A stretch of 16,220 nt of DNA, from positions 1-16,220 of the forward strand of contig CATYEA010000014.1 of the NCBI GenBank assembly GCA_958405355.1. Reading direction: 5' to 3'. The position numbers and the translations under genes are program-made. Below the pieces are notes generated by a model, which was given only the letters and a program-made list of their open reading frames with translations, was not told the DNA's origin and searched no databases. Below are positions 8,840-16,220 of this stretch, piece after piece. Position 1 is the stretch's first letter. Each line of letters starts with the position of its first letter. This DNA is from an uncultured Lachnospiraceae bacterium (GTDB lineage Bacteria > Bacillota > Clostridia > Lachnospirales > Lachnospiraceae).

Positions 8840-10606
8840 ATGAGTAAAGGTACGATTAAAAAAGTAGCAGGACCGCTGGTTATCGCTGAGGGTATGCGCG
8901 ATGCCAACATGTTTGACGTGGTGCGTGTAAGCAGCCAGCGACTGATCGGAGAAATTATTGAGATGCACGGTGACGAGGCATCTATTCAGGTATATGAGGA
9001 AACTTCCGGACTTGGACCGGGAGAACCGGTGGAGTCCACGGAAATGCCATTGTCCGTAGAACTTGGACCAGGACTTATCACCAGTATTTATGATGGTATC
9101 CAGAGACCTTTGGATGATATTATGAAGGTATCCGGAAATAACTTAAAGAGGGGTGTTGAAGTTCCCTCTTTGAAACGTCATTTGAAATGGAATTTTGTTC
9201 CGACGGTAAAGGTCGGAGATGAAGTGGAAACCGGAGATATTATCGGTACGGTGCAGGAAACAAGCGTTGTAGAACAGCGGATCATGGTTCCTTATGGTGT
9301 TCAGGGTAAAATAAAGGATATTAAAGCCGGTGAGTTTACGGTTGAGGAAACGGTAGCGGTCATTGAAACAGCCAACGGTGATAAGGAAGTTTCTCTGATG
9401 CAGAAATGGCCGGTACGTAAAGGCCGTCCATATAAGAAAAAATTACCGCCGACCATGCCGTTGATCACAGGTCAGCGTGTTGTTGATACGTTCTTCCCAA
9501 TCGCCAAGGGCGGTGTGGCCGCCGTACCTGGACCATTTGGAAGCGGCAAGACGGTTATTCAGCATCAGTTGGCAAAATGGGCGGAAGCGGATATCGTTGT
9601 TTATATCGGCTGCGGCGAGCGTGGTAATGAGATGACCGACGTATTGAACGAATTCCCGGAACTGAAAGACCCGAAGACAGGAAAATCTTTGATGGAACGA
9701 ACCGTTCTGATCGCCAATACATCCGATATGCCGGTAGCTGCCCGTGAGGCGTCAATTTACACAGGTATTACCATTGCCGAATATTTCCGTGATATGGGTT
9801 ATTCGGTAGCTTTGATGGCAGATTCCACATCCCGTTGGGCAGAGGCTCTTCGTGAAATGTCCGGACGTCTGGAAGAGATGCCGGGTGAAGAAGGTTATCC
9901 GGCTTACCTTGGTTCCCGTCTGGCTCAGTTCTATGAGCGGGCAGGACATGTGGTGAATTTGGGAAAAGACGGAAGAGAAGGCGCCCTGTCCGTTATCGGT
10001 GCCGTATCTCCTCCGGGCGGTGATATTTCCGAGCCGGTATCCCAGGCAACGCTGCGTATTGTTAAGGTATTCTGGGGACTGGATTCGGCGCTGGCCTATA
10101 AGCGTCACTTCCCGGCCATCAACTGGCTGACCAGTTATTCATTGTATCTGGACAATATTTCCGGATGGTTTGATAAGAACGTATCTGAAGAGTGGATGGT
10201 TGACCGTCAGAAGATGATGGCATTGCTTCAGGAAGAAGCCGAATTAAATGAAATCGTTCAGATGGTTGGTATGGATGCCCTTTCCGCACCGGACCGTTTA
10301 AAAATGGAAGCGGCCCGTTCCATTCGTGAGGACTTCCTGCATCAGAACTCTTTCCATGATGTAGATACTTATACATCTTTGAAAAAACAGCTTCTGATGA
10401 TGAAACTGGTGCTTGCATATTATGAAAAGTCCATGGAAGCGCTGAAAAACGGTGCAAGTGTTCAGGGCTTGATCAATATGCCGGTCCGTGAACAGATTGG
10501 ACGTTATAAATATATTATAGAAGAAAAACTGGATGAAGAGTACGAAAAAGTAATGGATACTCTGGAAGCACAGATTAAAGATGTATGCGGAAGGGAGGAC
10601 TTCTAA
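8840..10606 (+). CDS. ntpA: V-type ATPase catalytic subunit A
   Basis: The 588-residue protein is the ATP-hydrolysing subunit. An N-terminal beta-barrel (about 1-70) is followed by the A-specific bulge domain (about 110-190), the nucleotide-binding domain and a helical C-terminus. The P-loop GPFGSGKT is at 231-238 with K237 for phosphate binding, the catalytic glutamate in GERGNEM is E260, and the Walker B aspartate in [10 protein letters not shown] is D328. [19 protein letters not shown] (about 353-371) is a family signature. Three copies alternate with three B subunits in the head. The start ATG at 8840 is preceded by a weak GTGGGTGA. The stop at 10604-10606 is directly followed by the ntpB ATG, which fits equal synthesis of A and B. 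All catalytic residues are intact. Confidence 0.97.
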   Translation: MSKGTIKKVAGPLVIAEGMRDANMFDVVRVSSQRLIGEIIEMHGDEASIQVYEETSGLGPGEPVESTEMPLSVELGPGLITSIYDGIQRPLDDIMKVSGNNLKRGVEVPSLKRHLKWNFVPTVKVGDEVETGDIIGTVQETSVVEQRIMVPYGVQGKIKDIKAGEFTVEETVAVIETANGDKEVSLMQKWPVRKGRPYKKKLPPTMPLITGQRVVDTFFPIAKGGVAAVPGPFGSGKTVIQHQLAKWAEADIVVYIGCGERGNEMTDVLNEFPELKDPKTGKSLMERTVLIANTSDMPVAAREASIYTGITIAEYFRDMGYSVALMADSTSRWAEALREMSGRLEEMPGEEGYPAYLGSRLAQFYERAGHVVNLGKDGREGALSVIGAVSPPGGDISEPVSQATLRIVKVFWGLDSALAYKRHFPAINWLTSYSLYLDNISGWFDKNVSEEWMVDRQKMMALLQEEAELNEIVQMVGMDALSAPDRLKMEAARSIREDFLHQNSFHDVDTYTSLKKQLLMMKLVLAYYEKSMEALKNGASVQGLINMPVREQIGRYKYIIEEKLDEEYEKVMDTLEAQIKDVCGREDF

Positions 10607-11980
10607 ATGCCAAAAGAATATCGAACAATACAAGAAGTAGCCGGACCGCTGATGCTTGTACAGGGTGTGGAAGGCGTTACGTATAATGAACTGGGCGAAA
10701 TTGAGCTGTCCAATGGCGAAATTCGCCGGTGTAAGGTTCTGGAAGTTAATGGAACGGATGCAATGGTACAGCTTTTTGAAAGTTCTACCGGTATCAACCT
10801 TTCCAACAGTAAGGTGCGTTTCCTTGGAAGAAGTATGGAATTCGGAGCATCCGGGGATATGCTCGGCCGTGTATTTGACGGTATGGGCCGCCCGACGGAT
10901 GGAGGCCCGGAGATTTTACCGGACAAACGTCTGGATATCAATGGTCTGCCGATGAATCCGGCGGCCAGAAGTTATCCGAATGAGTTTATTCAGACGGGTG
11001 TATCTGCCATTGATGGTCTGAATACACTGGTACGTGGTCAGAAGCTGCCGATTTTCTCGGCCTCTGGTTTGCCTCATGCCCAGTTGGCTGCTCAGATTGC
11101 ACGTCAGGCCAAGGTTCGCGGTAAGGATGAAAAATTCGCCGTTGTATTTGCGGCCATGGGTATTACTTTCGAGGAATCCAATTTCTTCGTAGACAGTTTC
11201 AAGGAGACAGGAGCTATTGACCGTACAGTTCTGTTTATCAATCTGGCCAATGACCCGGCCGTAGAGCGTATTGCCACGCCGCGTATGGCGTTGACAGCCG
11301 CCGAATATCTGGCCTTTGAAAAAGACATGCACGTTTTGGTCATTTTGACCGATATTACCAATTACGCCGATGCGCTGCGTGAGATTTCCGCAGCCCGTAA
11401 GGAAGTTCCGGGACGTCGTGGTTATCCGGGTTATATGTATACGGACCTTGCGACGTTGTATGAACGCGCCGGACGTCAGAATGGTAAAGTCGGTTCTATT
11501 ACCATGATCCCGATCCTGACAATGCCTGAGGATGATAAGACCCACCCGATTCCTGACTTGACCGGGTATATTACCGAAGGACAGATTATTTTGAGCCGTG
11601 AGCTTTACCGAAAAGGTGTTAATCCACCGATTGATGTACTCCCATCTCTGTCCCGTCTGAAGGATAAGGGTATTGGTGAAGGGAAGACCAGAAAGGATCA
11701 TTCCAATACAATGAACCAGTTGTTTGCGGCCTATTCCCGTGGTAAAGACGCCAAGGAATTAATGACCATTCTCGGTGAGGCAGCCCTTTCTGATATTGAT
11801 TTAATTTATGCGAAATTTGCGGAAGAGTTTGAGAAAGAGTATGTATCCCAGGGATTTAGCACAGACCGCGATATTGAGGAAACTCTGAATATCGGCTGGA
11901 AGCTTCTGTCGATTCTGCCGAGAGGTGAGCTGAAACGTATAGATGACGAATATCTGGATATGTATTATGGCAAATTTTAA
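10607..11980 (+). CDS. ntpB: V-type ATPase non-catalytic subunit B
   Basis: The 457-residue protein matches subunit B. It lacks a P-loop, having [18 protein letters not shown] (about 146-163) where subunit A has its Walker A. It supplies the arginine finger R350 in [20 protein letters not shown], the same number as in E. hirae Ntp[21 protein letters not shown] and [18 protein letters not shown] are further signatures. B subunits contribute residues to the catalytic sites at A/B interfaces and anchor subunit E. The ATG follows the ntpA stop with no gap, and GGGAGG at the end of ntpA is its ribosome binding site. A and B use many CGT, GGT and GCC codons in keeping with high expression, though I have not computed this. 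Confidence 0.97.
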   Translation: MPKEYRTIQEVAGPLMLVQGVEGVTYNELGEIELSNGEIRRCKVLEVNGTDAMVQLFESSTGINLSNSKVRFLGRSMEFGASGDMLGRVFDGMGRPTDGGPEILPDKRLDINGLPMNPAARSYPNEFIQTGVSAIDGLNTLVRGQKLPIFSASGLPHAQLAAQIARQAKVRGKDEKFAVVFAAMGITFEESNFFVDSFKETGAIDRTVLFINLANDPAVERIATPRMALTAAEYLAFEKDMHVLVILTDITNYADALREISAARKEVPGRRGYPGYMYTDLATLYERAGRQNGKVGSITMIPILTMPEDDKTHPIPDLTGYITEGQIILSRELYRKGVNPPIDVLPSLSRLKDKGIGEGKTRKDHSNTMNQLFAAYSRGKDAKELMTILGEAALSDIDLIYAKFAEEFEKEYVSQGFSTDRDIEETLNIGWKLLSILPRGELKRIDDEYLDMYYGKF

Positions 11981-12007
11981 GTCCGGAACAGGAAGAGGTG
12001 ATTGCAC

Positions 12008-12685
12008 TTGGCATCGACACAGGTGAACCCAACCCGGATGGAGCTGACCAAGCAGAAGAAAAAGCTGGCGACAGCCACGAAGGGTCATAAGCTTCTGAAG
12101 GATAAACGAGATGAATTGATGCGGCAGTTTCTGGATTTAGTTCGGGAAAATATGGCTTTGCGCCAGAAGGTGGAAGCAGGTATTCAGGCGGCAAATAAAA
12201 ACTTTGTTGTTGCGAAGGCCGGCATGTCGGAGGAGACACTTCACACCGCGCTGATGGCTCCGAAGCAGAGCGTATATCTGGAAACGGGTAAGAAAAATGT
12301 TATGAGTGTGGATATTCCGGTGTTCAGCTATAAAACGCGGACGGCAGATGAGAATGATATTTATTCTTATGGTTTTGCTTTTACGTCCAGTGATTTGGAT
12401 GACGCGGTGAAATCTCTGGCAGATATTTTGCCGGATATGCTGAAACTGGCGGAGACGGAAAAAGCCTGCCAGCTTATGGCAGCGGAGATTGAAAAGACCC
12501 GCCGCCGTGTAAACGCCCTGGAGCATGTGATCATTCCGCAGGCCCAGGCAAACATCAAATATATTTCCATGAAGCTGGATGAAAATGAACGTTCCACTCA
12601 GATTCGTTTGATGAAGGTCAAAGATATGATGCTGGAAGAAGCCCATCATTATAAAGAAAAAAGAGCGGCATATGCCGAAGAATAA
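12008..12685 (+). CDS. ntpD: V-type ATPase subunit D (central shaft)
   Basis: This 225-residue protein, with long N- and C-terminal helices, forms the rotating shaft inside the A3B3 head, with subunit F at its base. The start region reads ASTQVNPTRMELTKQKKKLA, closely matching the family's usual N-terminus, followed by GHKLLKDKRDELMRQFL (about 29-45). The C-terminal helix includes TRRRVNALEHVIIPQAQANI, another hallmark, and RLMKVKDMMLEEA. The frame is open from a TTG at 12002, but AGAGGTGA (11993-12000) lies 7 nt before the TTG at 12008. That second TTG also gives the conserved N-terminus, so I place the start there. It is the last ATPase gene, and a terminator follows 14 nt after its stop. 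No ntpH or ntpJ homologue is present. Confidence 0.95.
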   Translation: MASTQVNPTRMELTKQKKKLATATKGHKLLKDKRDELMRQFLDLVRENMALRQKVEAGIQAANKNFVVAKAGMSEETLHTALMAPKQSVYLETGKKNVMSVDIPVFSYKTRTADENDIYSYGFAFTSSDLDDAVKSLADILPDMLKLAETEKACQLMAAEIEKTRRRVNALEHVIIPQAQANIKYISMKLDENERSTQIRLMKVKDMMLEEAHHYKEKRAAYAEE

Positions 12686-12698
12686 AAAATGTTAAAGC

Positions 12699-12744
12699 GC
12701 AGCAGCCCGGAGTCTTAAAAACAGACTTTGCGGCTGCTGTCTTT
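12699..12744 (+). terminator. Rho-independent terminator of the ATPase operon
   Basis: CAGCAGCC (12700-12707) pairs with GGCTGCTG (12732-12739). An inner AGTCT (12711-12715) pairs with AGACT (12723-12727) around an A-rich loop. The stem is followed by TCTTTT. It lies 14 nt after the subunit D stop and before the next promoter. Confidence 0.8.
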
Positions 12745-12755
12745 TGATGCAGTTG

Positions 12756-12784
12756 TTGACAATGTCCGGGAAAAAAGATAAAAT
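12756..12784 (+). promoter_or_regulatory. Promoter of the ACT/nucleotidyltransferase operon
   Basis: A perfect -35 TTGACA (12756-12761) is followed after exactly 17 nt by TAAAAT (12779-12784). The predicted start is near 12791, giving a short leader with an AGGAGG site ahead of the ATG at 12821. It begins only about 10 nt beyond the ATPase terminator. Confidence 0.8.
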
Positions 12785-12820
12785 GAAAAGAACATACTAA
12801 GCAATTAGGAGGAACCATAT

Positions 12821-13225
12821 ATGCTGAAACAGGTTTCAATATATGCTGAAAATAGAAAAGGCACTATGCAGAAAATCACAGCGGTATTACTGCAGGAAAA
12901 TATTAACATTCTTGGGTCCGTAACCAATGACAGTGCGGAGTACGGGATTATCCGTATGATCGTGTCCGACCCGGAAAAAACCGTACAGGCGTTAGGCAAG
13001 GCCGGATACCTGTGCCGACTGACAGATGTTCTTGGTGTTGAGGTTGAGGATGAGGTTGGTAATTTAAATCGTCTGCTGCTTGCTCTGGATGACAGTAATA
13101 TTAATGTAGATTATATTTATTTATCATTTAACCGGGATTCTGGGAAACCGATCATGGTGGTGTCCGCGGATGACGTGATGGAAGTTGAGATGTGCATTGC
13201 TGCAAAAGGCTTTTCGGTATTATAG
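12821..13225 (+). CDS. Tandem ACT-domain protein, probable amino-acid-sensing regulator
   Basis: The 134-residue protein consists of two ACT domains (about 1-66 and 70-134) and nothing else. Each shows the ACT pattern: VSIYAENRKGTMQKITAVLL then INILGSVT in the first, and VEVEDEVGNLNRLLLALDDS then INVDYIYL in the second. ACT domains bind small ligands, usually amino acids, and pair between subunits. Stand-alone tandem ACT proteins occur in Firmicutes, and some lie beside phenylacetate-CoA ligase genes, but their ligands are mostly unknown. The ATG has a strong TTAGGAGG site and its own promoter. It is followed after 12 nt by a nucleotidyltransferase gene, suggesting it may regulate that enzyme or sense a product of the same pathway. 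The family is clear; the ligand and target are not. Confidence 0.85.
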   Translation: MLKQVSIYAENRKGTMQKITAVLLQENINILGSVTNDSAEYGIIRMIVSDPEKTVQALGKAGYLCRLTDVLGVEVEDEVGNLNRLLLALDDSNINVDYIYLSFNRDSGKPIMVVSADDVMEVEMCIAAKGFSVL

Positions 13226-13237
13226 GAGGATTATAGG

Positions 13238-14158
13238 ATGAAGAATACGACATTAGTGATTATGGCTGCCGGTATTGGCAGTCGCTTCGGCGGAGGTATT
13301 AAGCAGTTAGAGCCGATGGGACCAAACGGCGAAATCATTATGGATTATTCTATTTACGATGCTAAGGCTGCCGGCTTTAACAAAGTTGTATTTATTTTGA
13401 GAAAAGATATTGAAGAGGATTTTCGTGAGATCATCGGTCAGAGAATTGAAAAAGTGATTGATGTGGATTACGTTTTCCAGGCGCTGGATGATCTGCCGGA
13501 TGGATTTACAGCTCCGGCCGACCGTAAAAAACCATGGGGAACAGGTCAGGCCGTTCTTTGCTGTAAAGGGGTTGTCAATGAACCGTTTGCAGTTATTAAT
13601 GCGGATGATTACTATGGCAAAGAAGCATTTAAGAAGGTTCATGACTATCTGGTCAGCGAAGGTACGACAGATAAGGAATACGATATGTGTATGGCCGGAT
13701 TTATCCTCAAGAATACATTGAGTGATAATGGCGCAGTAACCCGCGGTGTCTGCGTGGTAGATGAAAATGAATATCTGGCCGAGGTTGTGGAGACAGGCGG
13801 GCTTATGATGACACCGGAAGGCACAATTGCTCATGAGGATAATGGTTCCGATATGGTCATCACACCGGATCAGCATGTATCCATGAATATGTGGGGCTTC
13901 ACACCGAATTTCCTGAATGAATTGGAATCTGGATTTACAGCTTTCCTTTCTGAGATTCCGGAAGGCGAAGTTAAACGGGAATACTTACTTCCGACAATTG
14001 TAGATAAGTTAATTAAAAGTGGAAAGGCTTCGGTAAAAGTACTTGAAACCCAGGATAAGTGGTTTGGCGTGACCTATAAAGAGGATAAAGAAAGCGTTGT
14101 GACTGCTTTTAAAAAGCTGATTGCAGACGGCGTTTATCCGGCAAACTTGTGGGGGTAA
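13238..14158 (+). CDS. Nucleotidyltransferase family protein (sugar-phosphate NTP-transferase type)
   Basis: The 306-residue protein has the GT-A-like fold of nucleoside-triphosphate transferases. The nucleotide-binding signature VIMAAGIGSRFGGGIKQLEP is at about 7-26, with K22 as a likely phosphate contact. KPWGTGQAVL follows at about 98-107, and the metal-binding motif NADDYYG is at 121-127. VSMNMWGFTPNFLNELESGF and KVLETQDKWFGVTYKEDKES are further conserved-looking segments. Such enzymes join a nucleotide to a sugar phosphate or other phosphorylated group for wall, capsule or lipid synthesis. The substrate cannot be read from the sequence. No left-handed beta-helix acetyltransferase domain is attached. 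It is the middle gene of a three-gene operon with 12-nt gaps on both sides and has an ATAGGAGG site. Confidence 0.85.
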   Translation: MKNTTLVIMAAGIGSRFGGGIKQLEPMGPNGEIIMDYSIYDAKAAGFNKVVFILRKDIEEDFREIIGQRIEKVIDVDYVFQALDDLPDGFTAPADRKKPWGTGQAVLCCKGVVNEPFAVINADDYYGKEAFKKVHDYLVSEGTTDKEYDMCMAGFILKNTLSDNGAVTRGVCVVDENEYLAEVVETGGLMMTPEGTIAHEDNGSDMVITPDQHVSMNMWGFTPNFLNELESGFTAFLSEIPEGEVKREYLLPTIVDKLIKSGKASVKVLETQDKWFGVTYKEDKESVVTAFKKLIADGVYPANLWG

Positions 14159-14170
14159 GAGGAGCATAAA

Positions 14171-14398
14171 ATGAATCCATCAGCGATTATGAAGATTATG
14201 AATGCAAAAAATAAATTTGTGGAAAATCATCCCAAGTTTACGGCTTTTTTAAGTATGGTGTATTCAAGAGGAATTGAGGCTGGAACGGTCATTGAGATCA
14301 CTGTGACCCGACCGGGCGAGGAACCGATTACATCCAATATCCGGGTTCAGGAGTCAGATCTGGAATTGCTCAGGAGTCTTCAGGATTTGGCAAATTGA
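14171..14398 (+). CDS. Small protein of unknown function (75 residues)
   Basis: I do not recognise this protein. It has a basic helical start (PSAIMKIMNAKNKFVENHPK), a short hydrophobic stretch (FTAFLSMVY), then a beta-rich part (AGTVIEITVTRPGEEPITSN) and a final amphipathic helix (ESDLELLRSLQDLAN). There is no signal peptide, cysteine or metal motif. An AAGAGGAG ribosome binding site directly after the nucleotidyltransferase stop supports real translation. The 12-nt gap matches the gap upstream in the operon. The codon use looks like its neighbours. It could be a partner of the nucleotidyltransferase, but only the gene order suggests this. Confidence 0.7.
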   Translation: MNPSAIMKIMNAKNKFVENHPKFTAFLSMVYSRGIEAGTVIEITVTRPGEEPITSNIRVQESDLELLRSLQDLAN

Positions 14399-14417
14399 GA
14401 AAATTTCGCAAAAATAT

Positions 14418-14494
14418 CGCGGCAGAAGTGGTTGTCTGTAAAAATACCTGTTCACAGGTATTGGGGGCAAAAATCTGCCGCGTTTTTATTTTCA
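14418..14494. terminator. Nested stem-loop, likely bidirectional terminator between convergent genes
   Basis: An outer perfect 9-bp stem, CGCGGCAGA (14418-14426) with TCTGCCGCG (14474-14482), encloses a separate perfect 8-bp hairpin, AATACCTG-TTCA-CAGGTATT (14443-14462). The two are separated by unpaired arms of 16 and 11 nt. On the plus strand TTTTTATTTT follows. On the minus strand ATATTTTTG follows the outer stem, so it can end both the plus operon and the minus-strand sod gene. The two-tier design is unusual for a simple terminator. Confidence 0.75.
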
Positions 14495-14511
14495 ATGAAA
14501 GTCCCGGTAAG

Positions 14512-15135
14512 TTAAGCTTCCAGGTACTTTTTAGCGTCTTTATACACTTCCGGCCAGTTGATTAAATGAAACCAGTTGGTCACATAATCTTTTCTCAGAT
14601 TTTTGTATTTCAGATAATAGGCATGCTCCCAGACATCCACATTGAGGATTGGAATATAGCCGTTGGAAATCGGATTATTCTGGTTTGGTGTTTTCACAAC
14701 TTCCAGTTTCTTGTCCGGGTTGATGGTGAGCCAGGCATAGCCGGAGCCAAACTGGCCCATGGCATTTTCGCTCATAAGTTCCACAAATTTCTCATAAGAA
14801 CCAAAAGCCTCTACAAGATAAGGTTCCATCGGATTTTCATTCACCGGCGGATGAAGCAGACGGAAAAACATCTGATGATTATAAACGCCGCCTGCATTGT
14901 TCATGACTGACTGTCGGATATCTTCCGGCAGATCGTCCAGATTTGTGAGTAAATCTTCCAGTGTCCAGTTCTGGAATTGTGGATAATCCTTCAGAATATT
15001 ATTCAGATTGTCAACATAAGCTTTTAAATGTTTGTCATGATGATAGTGGAGTGTCTCTGCGTCCATATAGGGTTCAAGAGCATCATAGTCATAAGGCAGA
15101 GGCATCACATCAAAGGGATATGTTTGTTTCATCAT
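14512..15135 (-). CDS. Superoxide dismutase, Mn/Fe family with Mn-type signature
   Basis: This 207-residue enzyme converts superoxide to oxygen and hydrogen peroxide in the cytoplasm. There is no signal peptide. The metal ligands are H32 (HYHHDKH), H87 (VYNHQMFF), and D167 and H171 (DVWEHAYY); the gateway residues H36 and Y40 are present. The second-shell Gln that helps set metal preference comes from the late position (Q152, TPNQNNP). The early position, Gln in iron enzymes, is Gly (NNAGGVYNH, G83). This pattern is typical of Mn enzymes, though a cambialistic enzyme cannot be excluded. The residue after H36 is Leu rather than the usual His. The ATG at 15135 has an AGGAGG site. The 96-nt gap to larE upstream shows no convincing -35, so the promoter is unresolved. 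Confidence 0.94.
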   Translation of the reverse strand: MMKQTYPFDVMPLPYDYDALEPYMDAETLHYHHDKHLKAYVDNLNNILKDYPQFQNWTLEDLLTNLDDLPEDIRQSVMNNAGGVYNHQMFFRLLHPPVNENPMEPYLVEAFGSYEKFVELMSENAMGQFGSGYAWLTINPDKKLEVVKTPNQNNPISNGYIPILNVDVWEHAYYLKYKNLRKDYVTNWFHLINWPEVYKDAKKYLEA

Positions 15136-15231
15136 AGAATCCTCCTGTTTTATTTATAATCTTTCGTTAGTATATGCTCTTGTATGAAAAATATACCTAC
15201 ATCTGTTTGTGTTGGAATGCCGAAAATTTTT

Positions 15232-16026
15232 TTATAAATCCATGCTTCCGGAACGGAAGCCTTCCAGGTCAAGTGTAATGTAAACAAATCCCAAATCCTT
15301 CATAGCTTTTGTGATGGCTTCATGCTGGTCCATGAAGCGGTTAAAATCGGCCTTGTCAATTTCAATCCGAAGAATTGGGTCGTGAAAACGAAGTCTTACG
15401 TTATAAAATCCAAGGCTGCGGAGCCAGGATTCTCCCTGATGTATTCTGTCGAGCAGTGCATAGTCGAAAGGCGTATCGTAAGGGAGGCGGGTGGCCATGC
15501 ACGGAGTGGAAGGCTTGCTGGCCGTGGAAAGTCCGGCTTCAGCGGCCAAAAGGCGAATTTCTGCTTTGGTCAAATGGCAGTCGATAAGCGGACTGTGAAC
15601 TCCGGCTTCACGGACAGCCTGGAGGCCCGGACGGTAAACCTGGGTATCATCCACGTTGGAACCTTCACAAAAAAATGTGTATCCGGCATCTTTTCCAGCC
15701 TGAATGAGAGACCGGAAGAGCAGGGATTTACACAGATAACAGCGGTTCTTTGGATTGGACAAAATACGGCTGTCGGAGAATTCATCGACTTCGATCACCT
15801 GATGTCTGGCGCCGAGAGACCGGGCGAGAGCCTCAGCCTCGGCGGTGTCACCGTGAGGGTGGAGCCGGGTCTCAAAGGTCACAGCCAGTACCGATTTGTC
15901 GGAACCGGATTCTTTGACGGCCCGGCAGGCAGCAGCCAGAAGGAGGCTGCTGTCCACACCGCCGGAGAAGGCCAGACAGATGCCTTCATTTGTATGGGGG
16001 ATAAAATAATCAATTAAAGATTTCAT
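15232..16026 (-). CDS. larE: ATP-dependent sacrificial sulfur transferase, LarE family
   Basis: The 264-residue protein has the PP-loop ATP pyrophosphatase fold with SGGVDSS at 21-27. It also has the LarE features NRCYLCKSLLF (94-104), FFCEGSNVDDTQVYRPG (118-134) and the active-site segment SKPSTPCMATRLPY (170-183), where C176 matches the sulfur-donor Cys of Lactobacillus plantarum LarE. LarE adenylates a pyridinium dicarboxylate nucleotide and gives up its own cysteine sulfur to make the nickel-pincer cofactor used by LarA-type racemases. Only one Cys is present in this segment, so it fits the sacrificial single-Cys type rather than the three-Cys iron-sulfur type. The start overlaps the upstream gene's stop by 4 nt (ATGA), with an AAGGAAAAAAG site. 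No larA, larB or larC is visible here, so the pathway assignment is by family. Confidence 0.88.
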   Translation of the reverse strand: MKSLIDYFIPHTNEGICLAFSGGVDSSLLLAAACRAVKESGSDKSVLAVTFETRLHPHGDTAEAEALARSLGARHQVIEVDEFSDSRILSNPKNRCYLCKSLLFRSLIQAGKDAGYTFFCEGSNVDDTQVYRPGLQAVREAGVHSPLIDCHLTKAEIRLLAAEAGLSTASKPSTPCMATRLPYDTPFDYALLDRIHQGESWLRSLGFYNVRLRFHDPILRIEIDKADFNRFMDQHEAITKAMKDLGFVYITLDLEGFRSGSMDL

Positions 16027-16220
16027 TTCTTTTTTCCTTCGGGCAGAGCTTTTTTACAGTCGATAGCCTTCCGGTCTGTCATGGCGTTGGAATAGCCGCC
16101 GTACAGGTCGTAAGCGATGGCTTTGATCATGGCATAGACTTCAGGGAAGGCAAGCTGATTTTTCTCTGCGATGGCTGCCACGTCATCATTTTCCGGATAA
16201 GCGTAAATGTGGCCCTTCCA
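16023..16220 (-). CDS. C-terminal 65 residues of an unrecognised protein, coupled to larE
   Basis: An open frame enters from the right edge and ends at a TGA (16025-16023) that overlaps the larE ATG. The visible part begins WKGHIYAYPENDDVAAIAEK and goes on to LAFPEVYAMIKAIAYDLYGG and a Lys-rich tail (CKKALPEGKKK). I cannot place it in a family. It has no membrane segment or metal motif. The 4-nt overlap suggests translational coupling with larE and so possibly a shared pathway. It does not match the ends of LarB or LarC as I recall them, but this is weak evidence. Confidence 0.65.
   Translation of the reverse strand, partial: WKGHIYAYPENDDVAAIAEKNQLAFPEVYAMIKAIAYDLYGGYSNAMTDRKAIDCKKALPEGKKK

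Noticed and set aside
10916..11701. 261-codon open frame on the minus strand opposite ntpB
   Set aside because: It lies wholly antisense to a clear subunit B gene, its translation has no recognisable domain, and codon structure follows the plus-strand gene.
15169..15174. Minus-strand TATACT as the -10 of a sod promoter
   Set aside because: No acceptable -35 lies 16-18 nt upstream and there is no extended -10 TGn, so I could not support it as a promoter.
15322..16017. 231-codon open frame on the plus strand opposite larE
   Set aside because: It is antisense to a gene with intact PP-loop and C176 motifs, and its translation shows no known fold.

Overview
The window looks like chromosomal DNA from an anaerobic, low-to-moderate GC Firmicute, most likely a Clostridia/Lachnospiraceae member. 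This is inferred from strong AGGAGG ribosome binding sites, a CwlD-type amidase, a bacterial V-type ATPase operon in the Enterococcus hirae ntp order, a tandem-ACT protein and a LarE-type sulfur transferase. No tRNA, rRNA, CRISPR array, insertion sequence or phage gene was seen.

Layout. Positions 1-479 (minus strand) hold the start of a GatB/YqeY-domain protein and, upstream of it, a small XRE-type repressor. Positions 480-794 are a divergent control region with a perfect 17-bp palindrome placed over the -35 zone of the repressor promoter, a candidate 51-codon Lys/Arg-rich small ORF, and an extended -10 promoter. Positions 795-3825 (plus) carry an ECF-like sigma factor, a CwlD-like amidase, a two-domain threonylcarbamoyl-AMP synthase (Sua5 type) and a dCMP deaminase, closed by a long terminator at 3833-3897.

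Positions 3926-12744 are a self-contained V-type ATPase transcription unit with a good promoter (TTGAAG-17-TATAAT), nine genes in the order stalk G/H, I, K, E, C, F, A, B, D, and a terminator. A and B form the ATP-hydrolysing head, D/F (with C as the socket) the rotor, E/G the peripheral stalks, and I plus K the membrane ion pump. The K subunit carries the Na+-site residues known from E. hirae NtpK, so Na+ coupling is predicted. Subunit I is broken by an apparent one-base deletion near 6173, which separates the two conserved half-channel arginines. This is either a sequencing error or a real lesion that should uncouple the pump.

Positions 12756-14398 (plus) form a second unit: a tandem ACT-domain protein, a nucleotidyltransferase and a 75-residue protein of unknown function. 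It ends at an unusual nested stem-loop that also serves the convergent minus-strand genes. Positions 14512-16220 (minus) hold a superoxide dismutase with Mn-type signature residues, a LarE-like PP-loop enzyme, and the C-terminal end of an unrecognised protein that overlaps larE by 4 nt.

I found no clearly new multi-gene system. The observations most worth following are the ntpI frameshift, the basic small ORF with the palindrome in the divergent region, and the ACT/nucleotidyltransferase/75-aa cassette.
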